From: Sorangium aterium
GTDB taxonomy: Bacteria; Myxococcota_A; Polyangia; Polyangiales; Polyangiaceae
DNA: 64,000 nucleotides
Assembly: GCF_028368935.1 (NCBI RefSeq)
Contig: NZ_JAQNDK010000001.1
Coordinates: 1,798,001 to 1,862,000, forward strand
Reading direction: 5' to 3'
Shown: in pieces, positions 40,551 to 50,000 of the stretch
Layout: each line of letters opens with the position of its first letter
Position numbering within the stretch: the first letter of the stretch is position 1
Program-made: the position numbers and the translations under genes
Notes under the pieces: generated by a model
Seen by the model: the letters and a program-made list of their open reading frames with translations, nothing else
Databases searched by the model: none
What the model was told of the DNA's origin: nothing

Positions 40551-41855
40551 ATGCGTTTGGGAGCTTGTCGTTCCGCTGTTGCGATATCTTTCTTCGGTCT
40601 GGTCGCCGCCGCGTGCACCGTCGCGACAGGGGGCGAGGAAGAGGAGGCGGACGCGCTGTACGGGGCTGTGGTGACGACCGACGGGCTCACGCCCGCAGCG
40701 CTGGCGCTGCCGTCGGACTGGGGGAGCGGCTACTGCGCCGACGTGATCGTCGCCAACGATGGGGCCGCCCCGGTGACGTCGTGGACCGTCGTGATCAACC
40801 TCAATCAGGCCGCCGTGAGCAGTCTGTGGAACGCGGCGTCGAGCCAGAGCGGCTCGACCCTGACGGTGAGCCCGCGCTCCGGCAGCCCCTCGATCCCGGT
40901 GGGAGGCTCTGTCAGCTTCGGATTCTGCGCGAACGCGACCGGAAGCAACTACCGGCCAACGCTGGTGTCGGTGACCAAGACAGGAGGGGGATCGAGCAGT
41001 TCAAGTAGCTCGAGCAGTTCGAGTAGCTCGAGCAGCGCCGGCGGCGCTGGCGGGGCAGGCGCCGGAGGATCGACCGGCAGCGGCGGCACCGGGGCCGGTG
41101 GAAGCGGCGGCAGCGGAGGATCCACGGGCGCCGGCGGAAGCAGCGCTGTCTGCTCAATGCCGCTGCCGAGCTACACGAGCGGCAACGGCTCGACGACCTG
41201 GTACTCCCTCGACCAGGGCAGCGCGCAGGTGAACTGCAGCTTGCCCATCCAGCAGCGCAATCCAGACAAGATCGGCCACGTCGCGACCGGCGGAGGGCGG
41301 TATTTCGCCGCCCTGAACACCGCGGACTACAACACCGCGGCCGCGTGCGGCGCCTGCGTCGAGGTGAGCCGCGACGATGGGCGCAAGGTCGTGGCGACGG
41401 TGGTCGATCAATGCCCGACGGCGAGCAACCCCAAATGCAAGGCCGGGCACATCGATCTGAGCAAGGACGCCTTTGCGCAGATCGGCTCGCTCGACGAGGG
41501 GTATCTGGGGACCGGCAACGGCGGCGTCAAGGGCAAGATCTCGTGGAAGTACGTCCCGTGCCCCGTCGAGGAGAACGTATCCATCGTGTTGAAGGAGCCG
41601 GGCAACGCGTGGTGGAACGAGCTCCGCGTGCAGGGCCATCGCACCCCGGTGCGCAAGCTCGAGGTGTACGTCGGCGGGCGCTGGACGGAGGCCACGCGGC
41701 AGCCGTACAACTACTGGCGCGTCGGCAGCGGCGACATGGGGCAGGCGCCATGGCGTGTCCGTGTGACCGACGTCCTCGGCAAGACGATCGAGACCTCGAT
41801 CAATACCACCACCGCCGAGCAATCCACCTCATCGCAATTCCCGGTTTGCCAGTGA
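40551..41855 (+). CDS. Secreted CBM2-expansin (bacterial expansin-like protein)
   Basis: 434 residues from ATG 40551, which has GGAGAG upstream. The signal sequence ends in lipobox VAAAC. Next comes a CBM2-like domain (about 35-145; LPSDWGSGYCADVIVANDGA, SWTVVINL, SFGFCANATG), a Ser run encoded by agttcaagtagctcgagc-type repeats, and a Gly linker. Then follows an expansin double-psi barrel (AACGACVEVSRDDGRKVVAT, VVDQCP with the key Asp, GHIDLSKDAFAQIG) and a CBM63-like C-terminal domain with exposed aromatics (NAWWNELRV, QPYNYWRVGSG). Expansins loosen cellulose networks without hydrolysis. A cellulose-binding module plus an expansin suggests plant-debris attack or attachment. The downstream DUF5916 gene is 135 bp away. 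Confidence 0.9.
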   Translation: MRLGACRSAVAISFFGLVAAACTVATGGEEEEADALYGAVVTTDGLTPAALALPSDWGSGYCADVIVANDGAAPVTSWTVVINLNQAAVSSLWNAASSQSGSTLTVSPRSGSPSIPVGGSVSFGFCANATGSNYRPTLVSVTKTGGGSSSSSSSSSSSSSSSAGGAGGAGAGGSTGSGGTGAGGSGGSGGSTGAGGSSAVCSMPLPSYTSGNGSTTWYSLDQGSAQVNCSLPIQQRNPDKIGHVATGGGRYFAALNTADYNTAAACGACVEVSRDDGRKVVATVVDQCPTASNPKCKAGHIDLSKDAFAQIGSLDEGYLGTGNGGVKGKISWKYVPCPVEENVSIVLKEPGNAWWNELRVQGHRTPVRKLEVYVGGRWTEATRQPYNYWRVGSGDMGQAPWRVRVTDVLGKTIETSINTTTAEQSTSSQFPVCQ

Positions 41856-41990
41856 TCGGTGCGGCTCGGCAGGCGCGGATCGGCCGACTCGCATGCACCT
41901 CGGCAGGGGGCGACTCGACCCGCAGCCTGCCGCTCCTGCCGACGGCGTTTGCGCTTCCTCCTCCCCGCCGCGCTCGACTATCCTCGGCGC

Positions 41991-44762
41991 GTGATCCTGG
42001 AGACGCGGCTTCGCCGCCGCCCGACGGGCGCCGCCGCCACAATCCTGCTCGCCGTCGCCGCCTCGTGGGGCCCGCGCCCAGCGGCGGCCCAGACCGACTC
42101 GGCGCCCGCGCCGCCGCCAACGCCGTCAGGCATGACCACGACGGACCCTTCCTCCGAGCGACCCCTGACCAACTCGGCGCCGGAGCGCTCCTCGCCGCCC
42201 AGCCCTAGCCCCGCAGCCCCGGCGCCCCTGCCGACCTCGGTCGGGCGCCCCCGCATCGCCGCCGCGCGGGCCCGTACGCCCCCCGCCGTCGATGGCGCCC
42301 TCAACGACGCTGTATGGGCCAGCGCGACGCCGAGCGACGCCTTCGTCCAGAAGTTCCCCGACGAGGGGCGCTCGCCCGTCGAGCGGACCCTCGTGCGCGT
42401 CCTGTACGGGGACGACGCGCTCTACGTCGCCGTGGAATGTGAGCAGCGCTCTGCCCCGCTCCGCGCCCGGCTGACCCGCCGCGATCGGGAGATCGAGTCA
42501 GACTACGTGCGTGTCGCCATCGACAGCCGCTCGACGGGGACGAGCGCCTTCGAGTTCGGCGTCAACGCGGCCGGAGTCCTCTACGACAGCCTTCGCTACA
42601 ACGACACCGAGATCTCCGCGGACTGGGACGAGGCGTGGGAGGCTCGGACCGCCCGCACGGCTCGGGGATGGACGGCCGAGATGCGCATTCCCTACCGCAT
42701 CCTCCGGTTCGACGCGGCGCCCGACATGGCATGGGGGTTTCAGGTCCGGCGCTACGTGTCCGCGCGCCAGGAGACGGACGAATGGGCCTTCATCCCACGA
42801 GCCGTCGGCGGCGAGGTCTCCCATTATGGTCGCCTCACCGGCCTGCGCGACGTGCCCTCGCGCGTCGAGCTCGCGCTGCGCCCGTTCGCGCTGGCGCAGA
42901 TCCGCAAGCGTGATATCGACCCCGCCATCGCTGACAGCGGCGTGGATGGATCCGCGTCGGCGGGGCTCGACCTCGCATGGAACATCACCGAGGACCTCAC
43001 GCTCGACGCCACCCTCAACCCCGACTTCGCCCAGGTCGAGGCGGACCAGCGCGTCCTGAACCTGACGAACTACGAGGTCCTGTTCCCCGAGCTGCGCCCC
43101 TTCTTCCTCTCGGGGATCGACGCGTACTCGACGCCCATCCAGGTGCTCTACACGCGCCGCATCGGGCTCGCGCCGCCGTGGCCCGCCGTGCGCACCGACG
43201 CGCCCTACGGGGAGCGCCTTGCCGACGTGCCCGGCCCGACGACCATCCCGTTCGCCGCCAAGCTCGCCGGCACGCTCGGGCCCTACTGGTCCATGAGCGC
43301 GCTCACCGCGATGACAGCGCCCAACTCGGTCGAGATCGCCCCCGCGACGGGCCCCAGGGAGCTGCGCCTCACGGAGCCATCGGCCCTCTACGGCTTCCTC
43401 CGCGTGAAGCGCGAGCTCGGAGACAACGCGCATGTCGCGCTCCTCGGCACAGCCGCCCTGCGCGGCGAGCCGGGGCACGTCCCCGAGTTCCTTTCGGGCT
43501 CGGCCGCCTATCCCAGCGTGCCCGGGGAGGCCGGCGCGCCGCCCAGCCAGCTGTGCCCCGACGGGTCTGTCACCGAGGTGGGAGCCCGGTGCTTTCGCAA
43601 TGCCTTCGTCGGCGGGGTGGACGGGCGCTGGCGCTCCCGCGGAGGAGATTACACCATCAAGGGCCAGGCCATCGCCACCGCGGTGACCGCAGGACCGGAG
43701 CAGCGCCTCCGAGACGGCACCGTCATCGCGTCGGGAGACGTCGCGCCCGGCGCGCTCCTCGATCTTATCAAGGATGGCGGTGAGCACTGGGTCGGCGAGC
43801 TCTACGGCGACATCTACGCGCCCAAGGTGGCGCTCAACGATCTCGGGTACCTCCAGCGGCAGAACCTCCAGCGCCTGGGCATCAACATCGAATACCGCAC
43901 GCTGAAGCCGTGGTGGGCGACACTCGAGACGCACACGTCCCTCTTCGGCAGCTACAAGAACAACTTCGACGGACTGGCGCTCGCGCGCACGGTCCAGGTC
44001 GAGACATCGTGGAAGCTCCGCGGCTACTGGAGCGTCCTCGCCAACGTCGCGCTGATGGGCGCGTACTTCGATGATCGGGAGGTGGGCGACGGCACCGCGC
44101 TCGAGCGCGCGCCGGCCATCGAGACGGTGCAGACCATCTCGACCGACCCGCGCGCCCCGGTCGCCGGGAAGCTCACCTCCACGCTGCAGTTCCGCGGGAA
44201 CGGGAGGAACGTGGGGTTTGACGGCGAGCTGAACCTGCGCCCCGTCTCTCAGCTCGAGCTCGATCTCCTCTCGAGCGTGTTCCTGACCGACGGGGAGCCA
44301 CGGTACGCCGGATCGGGCCCCGGCCCGGACGATCTGCTGTTCGGCCGCCTCTCGGCGCGCAGCGTCAGCGGGACCGTGCGCTCGACGTTCACCTTCACGC
44401 CACGGATCACGCTGCAGGCCTACGGGCAGCTGTTCCTCGCGTCGGCGCATTTCTCGGACTTCTCCGCGTCCTCGGCGACGCGCGGCGACGGGGCGCCGCG
44501 CGTCGTCACGCTCGAGTCCCTGCAGCCCGCCGCGCCCCCCGCGACGAACCCCGATGTCGAGGAGGTGGCGCTCAACGTGAGCGTGGTGTTCCGGTGGGAG
44601 TACGCCCTGGGATCGACGCTCTATGTCGTGTACACGCGGGCGCAGGCGCCCCTCGTCGAGCTCGCCGAGGGGGCGATCGCGACGCTCCGCCCCTCGCTGC
44701 TCGGCGCGGCCCCGGCGGTGGACGTAGGGCTCGTCAAGCTCTCCTATTTCCTCCCGCTCTGA
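41991..44762 (+). CDS. DUF5916 outer-membrane protein with CBM9-like domain
   Basis: 923 residues from GTG 41991 (VILETRLRRRPTGAAATILL), giving a signal peptide ending in AAAQ; the upstream in-frame ATG at 41859 overlaps no better start signal. A Pro/Ala/Ser-rich spacer leads to a CBM9-like carbohydrate-binding domain (about 90-290; TPPAVDGALNDAVWASATPS, VLYGDDALYVAVEC, MRIPYRILRF). Next comes the DUF5916 region (LDATLNPDFAQVEADQRVLN, LFPELRPFFLSGIDAY) and a C-terminal beta-barrel-like part ending in LSYFLPL. Such proteins are outer-membrane beta-barrels thought to handle oligosaccharides or peptides; the exact role is unknown. It follows the expansin gene on the same strand. Confidence 0.88.
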   Translation: MILETRLRRRPTGAAATILLAVAASWGPRPAAAQTDSAPAPPPTPSGMTTTDPSSERPLTNSAPERSSPPSPSPAAPAPLPTSVGRPRIAAARARTPPAVDGALNDAVWASATPSDAFVQKFPDEGRSPVERTLVRVLYGDDALYVAVECEQRSAPLRARLTRRDREIESDYVRVAIDSRSTGTSAFEFGVNAAGVLYDSLRYNDTEISADWDEAWEARTARTARGWTAEMRIPYRILRFDAAPDMAWGFQVRRYVSARQETDEWAFIPRAVGGEVSHYGRLTGLRDVPSRVELALRPFALAQIRKRDIDPAIADSGVDGSASAGLDLAWNITEDLTLDATLNPDFAQVEADQRVLNLTNYEVLFPELRPFFLSGIDAYSTPIQVLYTRRIGLAPPWPAVRTDAPYGERLADVPGPTTIPFAAKLAGTLGPYWSMSALTAMTAPNSVEIAPATGPRELRLTEPSALYGFLRVKRELGDNAHVALLGTAALRGEPGHVPEFLSGSAAYPSVPGEAGAPPSQLCPDGSVTEVGARCFRNAFVGGVDGRWRSRGGDYTIKGQAIATAVTAGPEQRLRDGTVIASGDVAPGALLDLIKDGGEHWVGELYGDIYAPKVALNDLGYLQRQNLQRLGINIEYRTLKPWWATLETHTSLFGSYKNNFDGLALARTVQVETSWKLRGYWSVLANVALMGAYFDDREVGDGTALERAPAIETVQTISTDPRAPVAGKLTSTLQFRGNGRNVGFDGELNLRPVSQLELDLLSSVFLTDGEPRYAGSGPGPDDLLFGRLSARSVSGTVRSTFTFTPRITLQAYGQLFLASAHFSDFSASSATRGDGAPRVVTLESLQPAAPPATNPDVEEVALNVSVVFRWEYALGSTLYVVYTRAQAPLVELAEGAIATLRPSLLGAAPAVDVGLVKLSYFLPL

Positions 44763-44766
44763 CGGG

Positions 44767-45948
44767 TCACGCGCGGACGAAGCGAACCCTCGCGTGCGCT
44801 GCGGAGGCGCGGGAGATGGCCTCTTCGCGCGAGGCGCCCGTGGCGATCACGTACCCCTGACGCGAGTCGCTGGAGAGGATCGGACCGAGCGCGTCGCCCG
44901 GCTTCGCCGAGCAGGAGACCCGGACCACGCCGGGCATGGCGCGCGCCTCGTCGAGGCCCTCGATGGCCTGAAGCGCGCCCCCGTCGACCGCGAAGAACCG
45001 GACCGCCGCCGCCTCGGCGACGGGACGGCGGGGCTCCTGCGGCAGGCCGACGAGCGCCCGCACGGTCTCTTTCACGAAATCGACCCCGCGCGTGAGGAGC
45101 GCGAGCTCCCAGATGAAGTCGCCGCCAGGGCGCGTGTTCGACTCGATGATCCTGGGCCCCCTGGAGGACAGGCGGAGCTCCGTGTGAGCCGGACCGTGCC
45201 GGTGCCCGATCCGGTCGAGGAAGCGGAGCACGCACGCAGAGATGCGCTCCGCCTCCGAAGGGTCGAAGCGCGCCGGCATCTGGTGCCCCACCTCGACGAA
45301 GCCCGGCTCGCCCGTGGTCAGCTTCTCGGTAATGGCGACGACCTCGTGCCGCCCGTCCACGCTCTGCGTCTCGACGCTGATCTCCTCGCCGTCGATGAAC
45401 TCCTCCGCCATCAGGGGGAGCACCCCCGCGGCCGAGCTCCGGTCCCACGCGGCGCGCAGGCCCTGCCCGTCCCTCACCATCGAGACGCCCTCGCTCCCCG
45501 AGCCGCGCGCGGGCTTGAGGATGAGGGGGCCCGAGATCTCGGCGTGGAAGCGCTCGAGGTGCTCGAACGATGGACACTCGGAGAAGCGCGTCGTGCCGAC
45601 GTCGCCGCCGGCGAGGAGGCGACGCATCTCGACCTTGTCGCGGGTCGCGCGGACGGCGCCCGGCGGGTTGCCCGGGACGCCGAGGGCCTCGCAGACCGCG
45701 GCAGCCGGCTCGAGACCGTACTCCGTGAAGGAGAGGGCCGCCGACACGGGCTCGACGGCGTGGACGGCGCGGGCGAGCTGCAGCGTCTCGTTCAGATCTT
45801 CATAGTTGAAAACAAAGAGCCGAGTCGCCGACTCCACCTGTTGCGGTGTCGCCATGGCGCGACTCTGGAACACGGTCAGCTTGACGCCGGTCGAGGTGAT
45901 CCGCCCGACGGTATCCTCGTGTCCACCCACCAGAAGCACGTGTGCCAT
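44767..45948 (-). CDS. ATP-grasp ligase (L-amino acid ligase type)
   Basis: 393 residues. The ATP-grasp fold is clear: PLILKPARGSGSEGVSMV holds the ATP-binding Lys145, AEEFIDGEEISVE is the adenine loop region, and RIIESNTRPGGDFIW holds the Mg ligands Glu269 and Asn271. The layout resembles BacD/RizA-type L-amino acid ligases and other small ATP-grasp enzymes that activate a carboxylate as acyl phosphate and couple it to an amine. It is the last gene of a minus-strand operon; 30 nt separate it from the GNAT gene. In this context it probably forms an amide in a small secreted product. The substrate cannot be deduced. It ends 4 bp from the convergent DUF5916 stop. Confidence 0.88.
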   Translation of the reverse strand: MAHVLLVGGHEDTVGRITSTGVKLTVFQSRAMATPQQVESATRLFVFNYEDLNETLQLARAVHAVEPVSAALSFTEYGLEPAAAVCEALGVPGNPPGAVRATRDKVEMRRLLAGGDVGTTRFSECPSFEHLERFHAEISGPLILKPARGSGSEGVSMVRDGQGLRAAWDRSSAAGVLPLMAEEFIDGEEISVETQSVDGRHEVVAITEKLTTGEPGFVEVGHQMPARFDPSEAERISACVLRFLDRIGHRHGPAHTELRLSSRGPRIIESNTRPGGDFIWELALLTRGVDFVKETVRALVGLPQEPRRPVAEAAAVRFFAVDGGALQAIEGLDEARAMPGVVRVSCSAKPGDALGPILSSDSRQGYVIATGASREEAISRASAAHARVRFVRA

Positions 45949-45978
45949 TGTGACCTTCTCCCCGCGGCGCGGGGCTCT

Positions 45979-47001
45979 TCACTCGAGCGTGAAATCGCCG
46001 GCCGCGCGCGCCTCGTCGTCGTCCAGGCCGAGCGCCTGGACGGCCGCCGCGCGCAGGGTCGTGAGCTCCGCGCGCGCGGCGGCGGGCGCGTATACCCAGT
46101 TCTCCAGGAGGCGGAAACGGTTCGCGCCGAGCTTGCGCTTGGCCGGGTGGCCACCTCGCCCGAGGTGGACCTCCCGCAGGCCCGCCCGCTCCGCCAGCCG
46201 GTACATCTGGAGCGTCTCGGCGATGTAGAGGTTCTGGCCGCCCGGCACCCTCGCGCGATCGATCCCCTGCACCATCTGGAAGAGCTGGCCCCTCGTCCTG
46301 TCGATGAAGTTCACGGACGCCTGCACCGCCTCGCCGGTCGCGCGCTCGCGACGCAGGCAGAGCAGCAGGTGCGGGCCGAGCGCGGACGCCGCGATCGCCG
46401 CGAGCGTACCTTCGTCGTAGAAGTTCCGCGCGTGCCCGTACTTCTCGATGTTCATGCCGTGCAGCCGCGCCACCTCGCGCATGGCTGCCGGGTCGCGCAG
46501 CGCCTCCTCGCCCTCCAGAAACACGAGATCATAGGTCTCCTCGGCGCGCCGCACGAGGCGCGCGAGCTCCTTGCGCTGGTGCAAGGAGAGGCGCTCGGCG
46601 AGCGCGGCGTCCACCCCATCGCGCAGATCGACGATCGCCTCGATGAACCACGGGAGCGCGAGGAACCCGGCGTCGCGGAGCGCCGCCCTGTCCGAGGTGC
46701 GGCGCACGGTGGGCACGAGCAGCTGCGCGGCCCCCAGCGCGCGCGCCCGCGCGCGCGCCTCGGCGATGGCGTCCGCCGACGGCGCCACGCTCGAGAAGTT
46801 GTAGAAATAACCGCCGAAGACCAGCGTCCGCTCGTGGTCCACGGCAGGGCAATCGACCTGGAACCGACGGACCCAGTGCATGATCTGCTGGAGCGGCAGC
46901 GCCGGCCCGGAGAGCTCGTAGAGGCGCACGAACAGCGCCTCGAAGACCCCGAGCGCTAGCTCGGACTCCAGCAGCGTCGCCGCTCCGGGCTGGCCGGTCA
47001 C
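45979..47001 (-). CDS. FemAB/BioF2-like GNAT acyl- or aminoacyltransferase
   Basis: 340 residues of the GNAT superfamily, closest in appearance to BioF2-like/FemAB-related 'peptidoglycan biosynthesis' proteins: an N-terminal half with FGGYFYNFSS and LVPTVRRTSDRAALRDAGFL, and a C-terminal half with GEAVQASVNFIDRTRGQLFQ, GGQNLYIAETLQMYRL and GRGGHPAKRKLGANRFRL (a Lys-rich motif near the end of the fold). FemX-type relatives transfer amino acids from aminoacyl-tRNA, so peptide-bond formation is possible here; acyl-CoA transfer is the alternative. Its ATG overlaps the stop of the ABC exporter gene by 4 bp, showing translational coupling. Confidence 0.78.
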   Translation of the reverse strand: MTGQPGAATLLESELALGVFEALFVRLYELSGPALPLQQIMHWVRRFQVDCPAVDHERTLVFGGYFYNFSSVAPSADAIAEARARARALGAAQLLVPTVRRTSDRAALRDAGFLALPWFIEAIVDLRDGVDAALAERLSLHQRKELARLVRRAEETYDLVFLEGEEALRDPAAMREVARLHGMNIEKYGHARNFYDEGTLAAIAASALGPHLLLCLRRERATGEAVQASVNFIDRTRGQLFQMVQGIDRARVPGGQNLYIAETLQMYRLAERAGLREVHLGRGGHPAKRKLGANRFRLLENWVYAPAAARAELTTLRAAAVQALGLDDDEARAAGDFTLE

Positions 47002-50000
47002 GCGTCACCTTCGACGAAGGGCGCGAGCGCCGGCAGCACGGCTTGCGCCGCGCCCGCGGCGTTGACGACCTTCACGACCTCGCCGCGATCCATGATGAGG
47101 ACCCGGTCGACGCCGCGGAGCGCCTCGAGGCGATGCGCGATGATGATCACGGTGGTGTCGGACAGCGCGGTATCGAGCGCGTCGAGGAGGCGCCCCTCGC
47201 TCTCGACGTCGACGCTGGCGGTCGCCTCGTCGAGCACCACGACGCGCGAGCCGCGGAGGAGCGCCCGCGCCAGGCACACGAGCTGGCGATGGCCGGCGCC
47301 GAGCCGGGCCGCATGCCCGCCCATGTCGCTGTCGAGCCCGATCCCCTGCGCCGAGAGCGCGTCCCGCACGCCGGCGCTGGAGAGGGCGCGCCAGAGGGCC
47401 TCGTCATCGTGCTGGCCCCGCGGATCGAGGTTCGTACGCAAGGTCCCGCCGAACAGAACCGGGTCCTGCGGCACGACGGTGAGACGCGAGCGCAACGCGC
47501 CGACCGGCACGCTCATGATATCGACTCCTTCCACCAGGATCCGGCCGGCCTGGATGGGCGCGGTCCGCAGCAGCGCCGCCACGAGGCTGCTCTTCCCCGA
47601 GCCCGACCGCCCCACGACGCCGATCTTCTCCCCGGGACGCGCGGTGAACGAGACGCCGCGCAGCGCGGGGACGAGGCCATCTCGATAGGCGAGCTCGACA
47701 CGATCGAACTCGACGCTCCCCTCCATCGGCCAGGTCGTCTCCGCGGCGGATGCCCCGCGAGCCTCGGGGGCGAGCCGCGAGAACTCCCGCACGCGCTCGA
47801 GCGCCGTCATGCTGATCTCCAGCTCCGCGCTGGCATGCACCGCGCGCTGGAGGCTGCTCGTGATGGTGAGCACGTACGTCACGGCCAGGCTCCCCAGCGC
47901 CAGCGACCCCCACCCACGCAGGGCGATGGTGAGCAGCGCCGTGGTCCCCAGGAGCACGGCCCCGAGGGCGTCCAGGTTGAAGGAGAGCCAGCGCTCCAGC
48001 CCGAGCTGCGCGTACGCGGTGCGCTGGGCCATTTCGACGCGCGCGAAGAAGCGCGCGTCGAAATGGCCCTCGCGACGGAGGGTCCGGACGCACGGGAGGC
48101 CCACCCACACCTGCTCGATGCTCGACAGGAGGGGCGCCTGAGCCACCGCGTCGAGGCGCGCGACCTCGCGCGACGCCAGGCGGAAGCGCCGCTGCACGCG
48201 CAGGTACACGGCGAGGAGCGGCGCGAGCACGAGCAGCGCATAAGGCGAGCTCACGACCACGACGGCCAGCGCGGAGGCGAGCGCGAAGAGGACGTTGAGC
48301 GTGTCGAGGGCGGCAGGGACCACGGCCGTGTCCACGGCGCGCTGATCGCGGGTGAAGCGGTTCAACACCCGGCCGATGGGCGTCGCGTCGAAGAACGCGA
48401 AGGGCGCGTGCGCGACGCCGCTCAGCAGCCTGTCGTGCCATCTCCTGGCCGCCTCGACGCCTCCGCGCGCGACGATCAGCGAGCGCGCGAACGTGGCGAT
48501 CGCCGCCAGCGCCCCGAACAGGGCATATCCCTCGACGACGGCGCGCGCGGGCGTGCCGGGGGCGCCGGAGCGGAGCGCCAGCCAGGCGTCGCCGCCGACG
48601 GCGAGCAGCTCGCGCAGGATAAAGAGCACGGCCACCGCGGCCGCGAAGCCCAGGGGTCCCATGGAGCGCAGGTAGTCGCGGTAGACGTCGAACGGCACGG
48701 CGCCCGCCGCCCGCTCCTCGTCGCCCGCGGCCTCCTCGTCCTCACCCGACGGCGGCGGCGCGGCGCGCCCGTCGTCCCCGCTGGCCGGCGGCGCGCCGTC
48801 CTGGGACACGACGCCGCCCCTCGCGGCGCGGACCTCCTCCGCGGGCCCGGCGGACGCGGTGGCCCGCGCGATCTCATCGAGGCGGGCGAACGCTCCCCCG
48901 GCGCGCAGGAGATCGTCCGGGCGGCCTTGCTCCACGATCGCCCCCCCGTCGAGCACCACCACGCGGTCCGCGCGCCGGGCGTAGTGCAGGCGGGTCGTCG
49001 CGAGGACGCGCGTCCGGCCTGCCATCTCGCCCAGCACAGCGCGCTCGAAGACCTGATCGGCGAGCCGCTCGTCGAGCGCGCTCAGCGGGTCGTCGAGGAG
49101 GACGACCTCCGCGTCCGCGTACGCCGCGCGGGCGAAGCTGACGCGCTGGCGCTGCCCGCCCGACAGGCTCGCTCCGGCGTCCGCCACGGCCGTGGTGTCG
49201 CCCCCGGGGCGATCTCGTACGTCGACGTCGAGCCCAGCGGCGGCGAGGACGCGCCTGTACCGCCCGTCGTCCAGGGGCGCTCCGCAGAGGACGTTGTCGC
49301 GGATGGACTCGCCGAGCACCCACGGCTCCTGCGGCGCGAAGGCGATGCGCCCCGAGACCTCCCGCTGGCCGGCGAGCAAGGTGGCCTCGCCCGCGATGGC
49401 CGTGAGCAGCGTCGTCTTGCCGCTGCCGGCCGCCCCGACGACGGCGACGAGCTCTCCCGGCGCGAGGCGGAGGTCGATCTGCCGCAGGACCGGCGCGCCT
49501 GCCCACGACACGTCCGCGCGCTCGAGCCGCACGGTCCCCGGGGGGGCCACCGCGGGCGCCGCGGGCGCGAGCTCCTCGATGGCGAAGAACGCCTCGATCC
49601 GCTGGAGCGCGACGCGGCCTTCGATGACCGACATGAGGAGACGCGGCAGGAAGAGGAGCGGCGGCCGGAGGACGCCGAGGACGGCGATCGTCGACATCAC
49701 GATCGGCACGTCCAGGGCGCCGCCGAGCGCGGCGTGGACGGCGAACGTGACGAGGGCGACCAGGATCGGCCCGGTCTGGAAGACGACGTTGAGCGCCGCG
49801 AGGCCGAACGCCTTGCGATCGAGGAGCCGGAGCTCCCCGCGCCGCGCCTCCTCCACGCGGGCGAGCAGCACGTCCTCCCAGCCGTTCAGCTTCAGCGCGC
49901 GGATCCCGCGGAGCGCGTCCGAGAGGAGCCCCAGCCGATGATCCGTCTTCTGCGCGAGCTCGCTCGACACGCGCTCGAGGGCGCGCGCGAGGCGGTTCGT

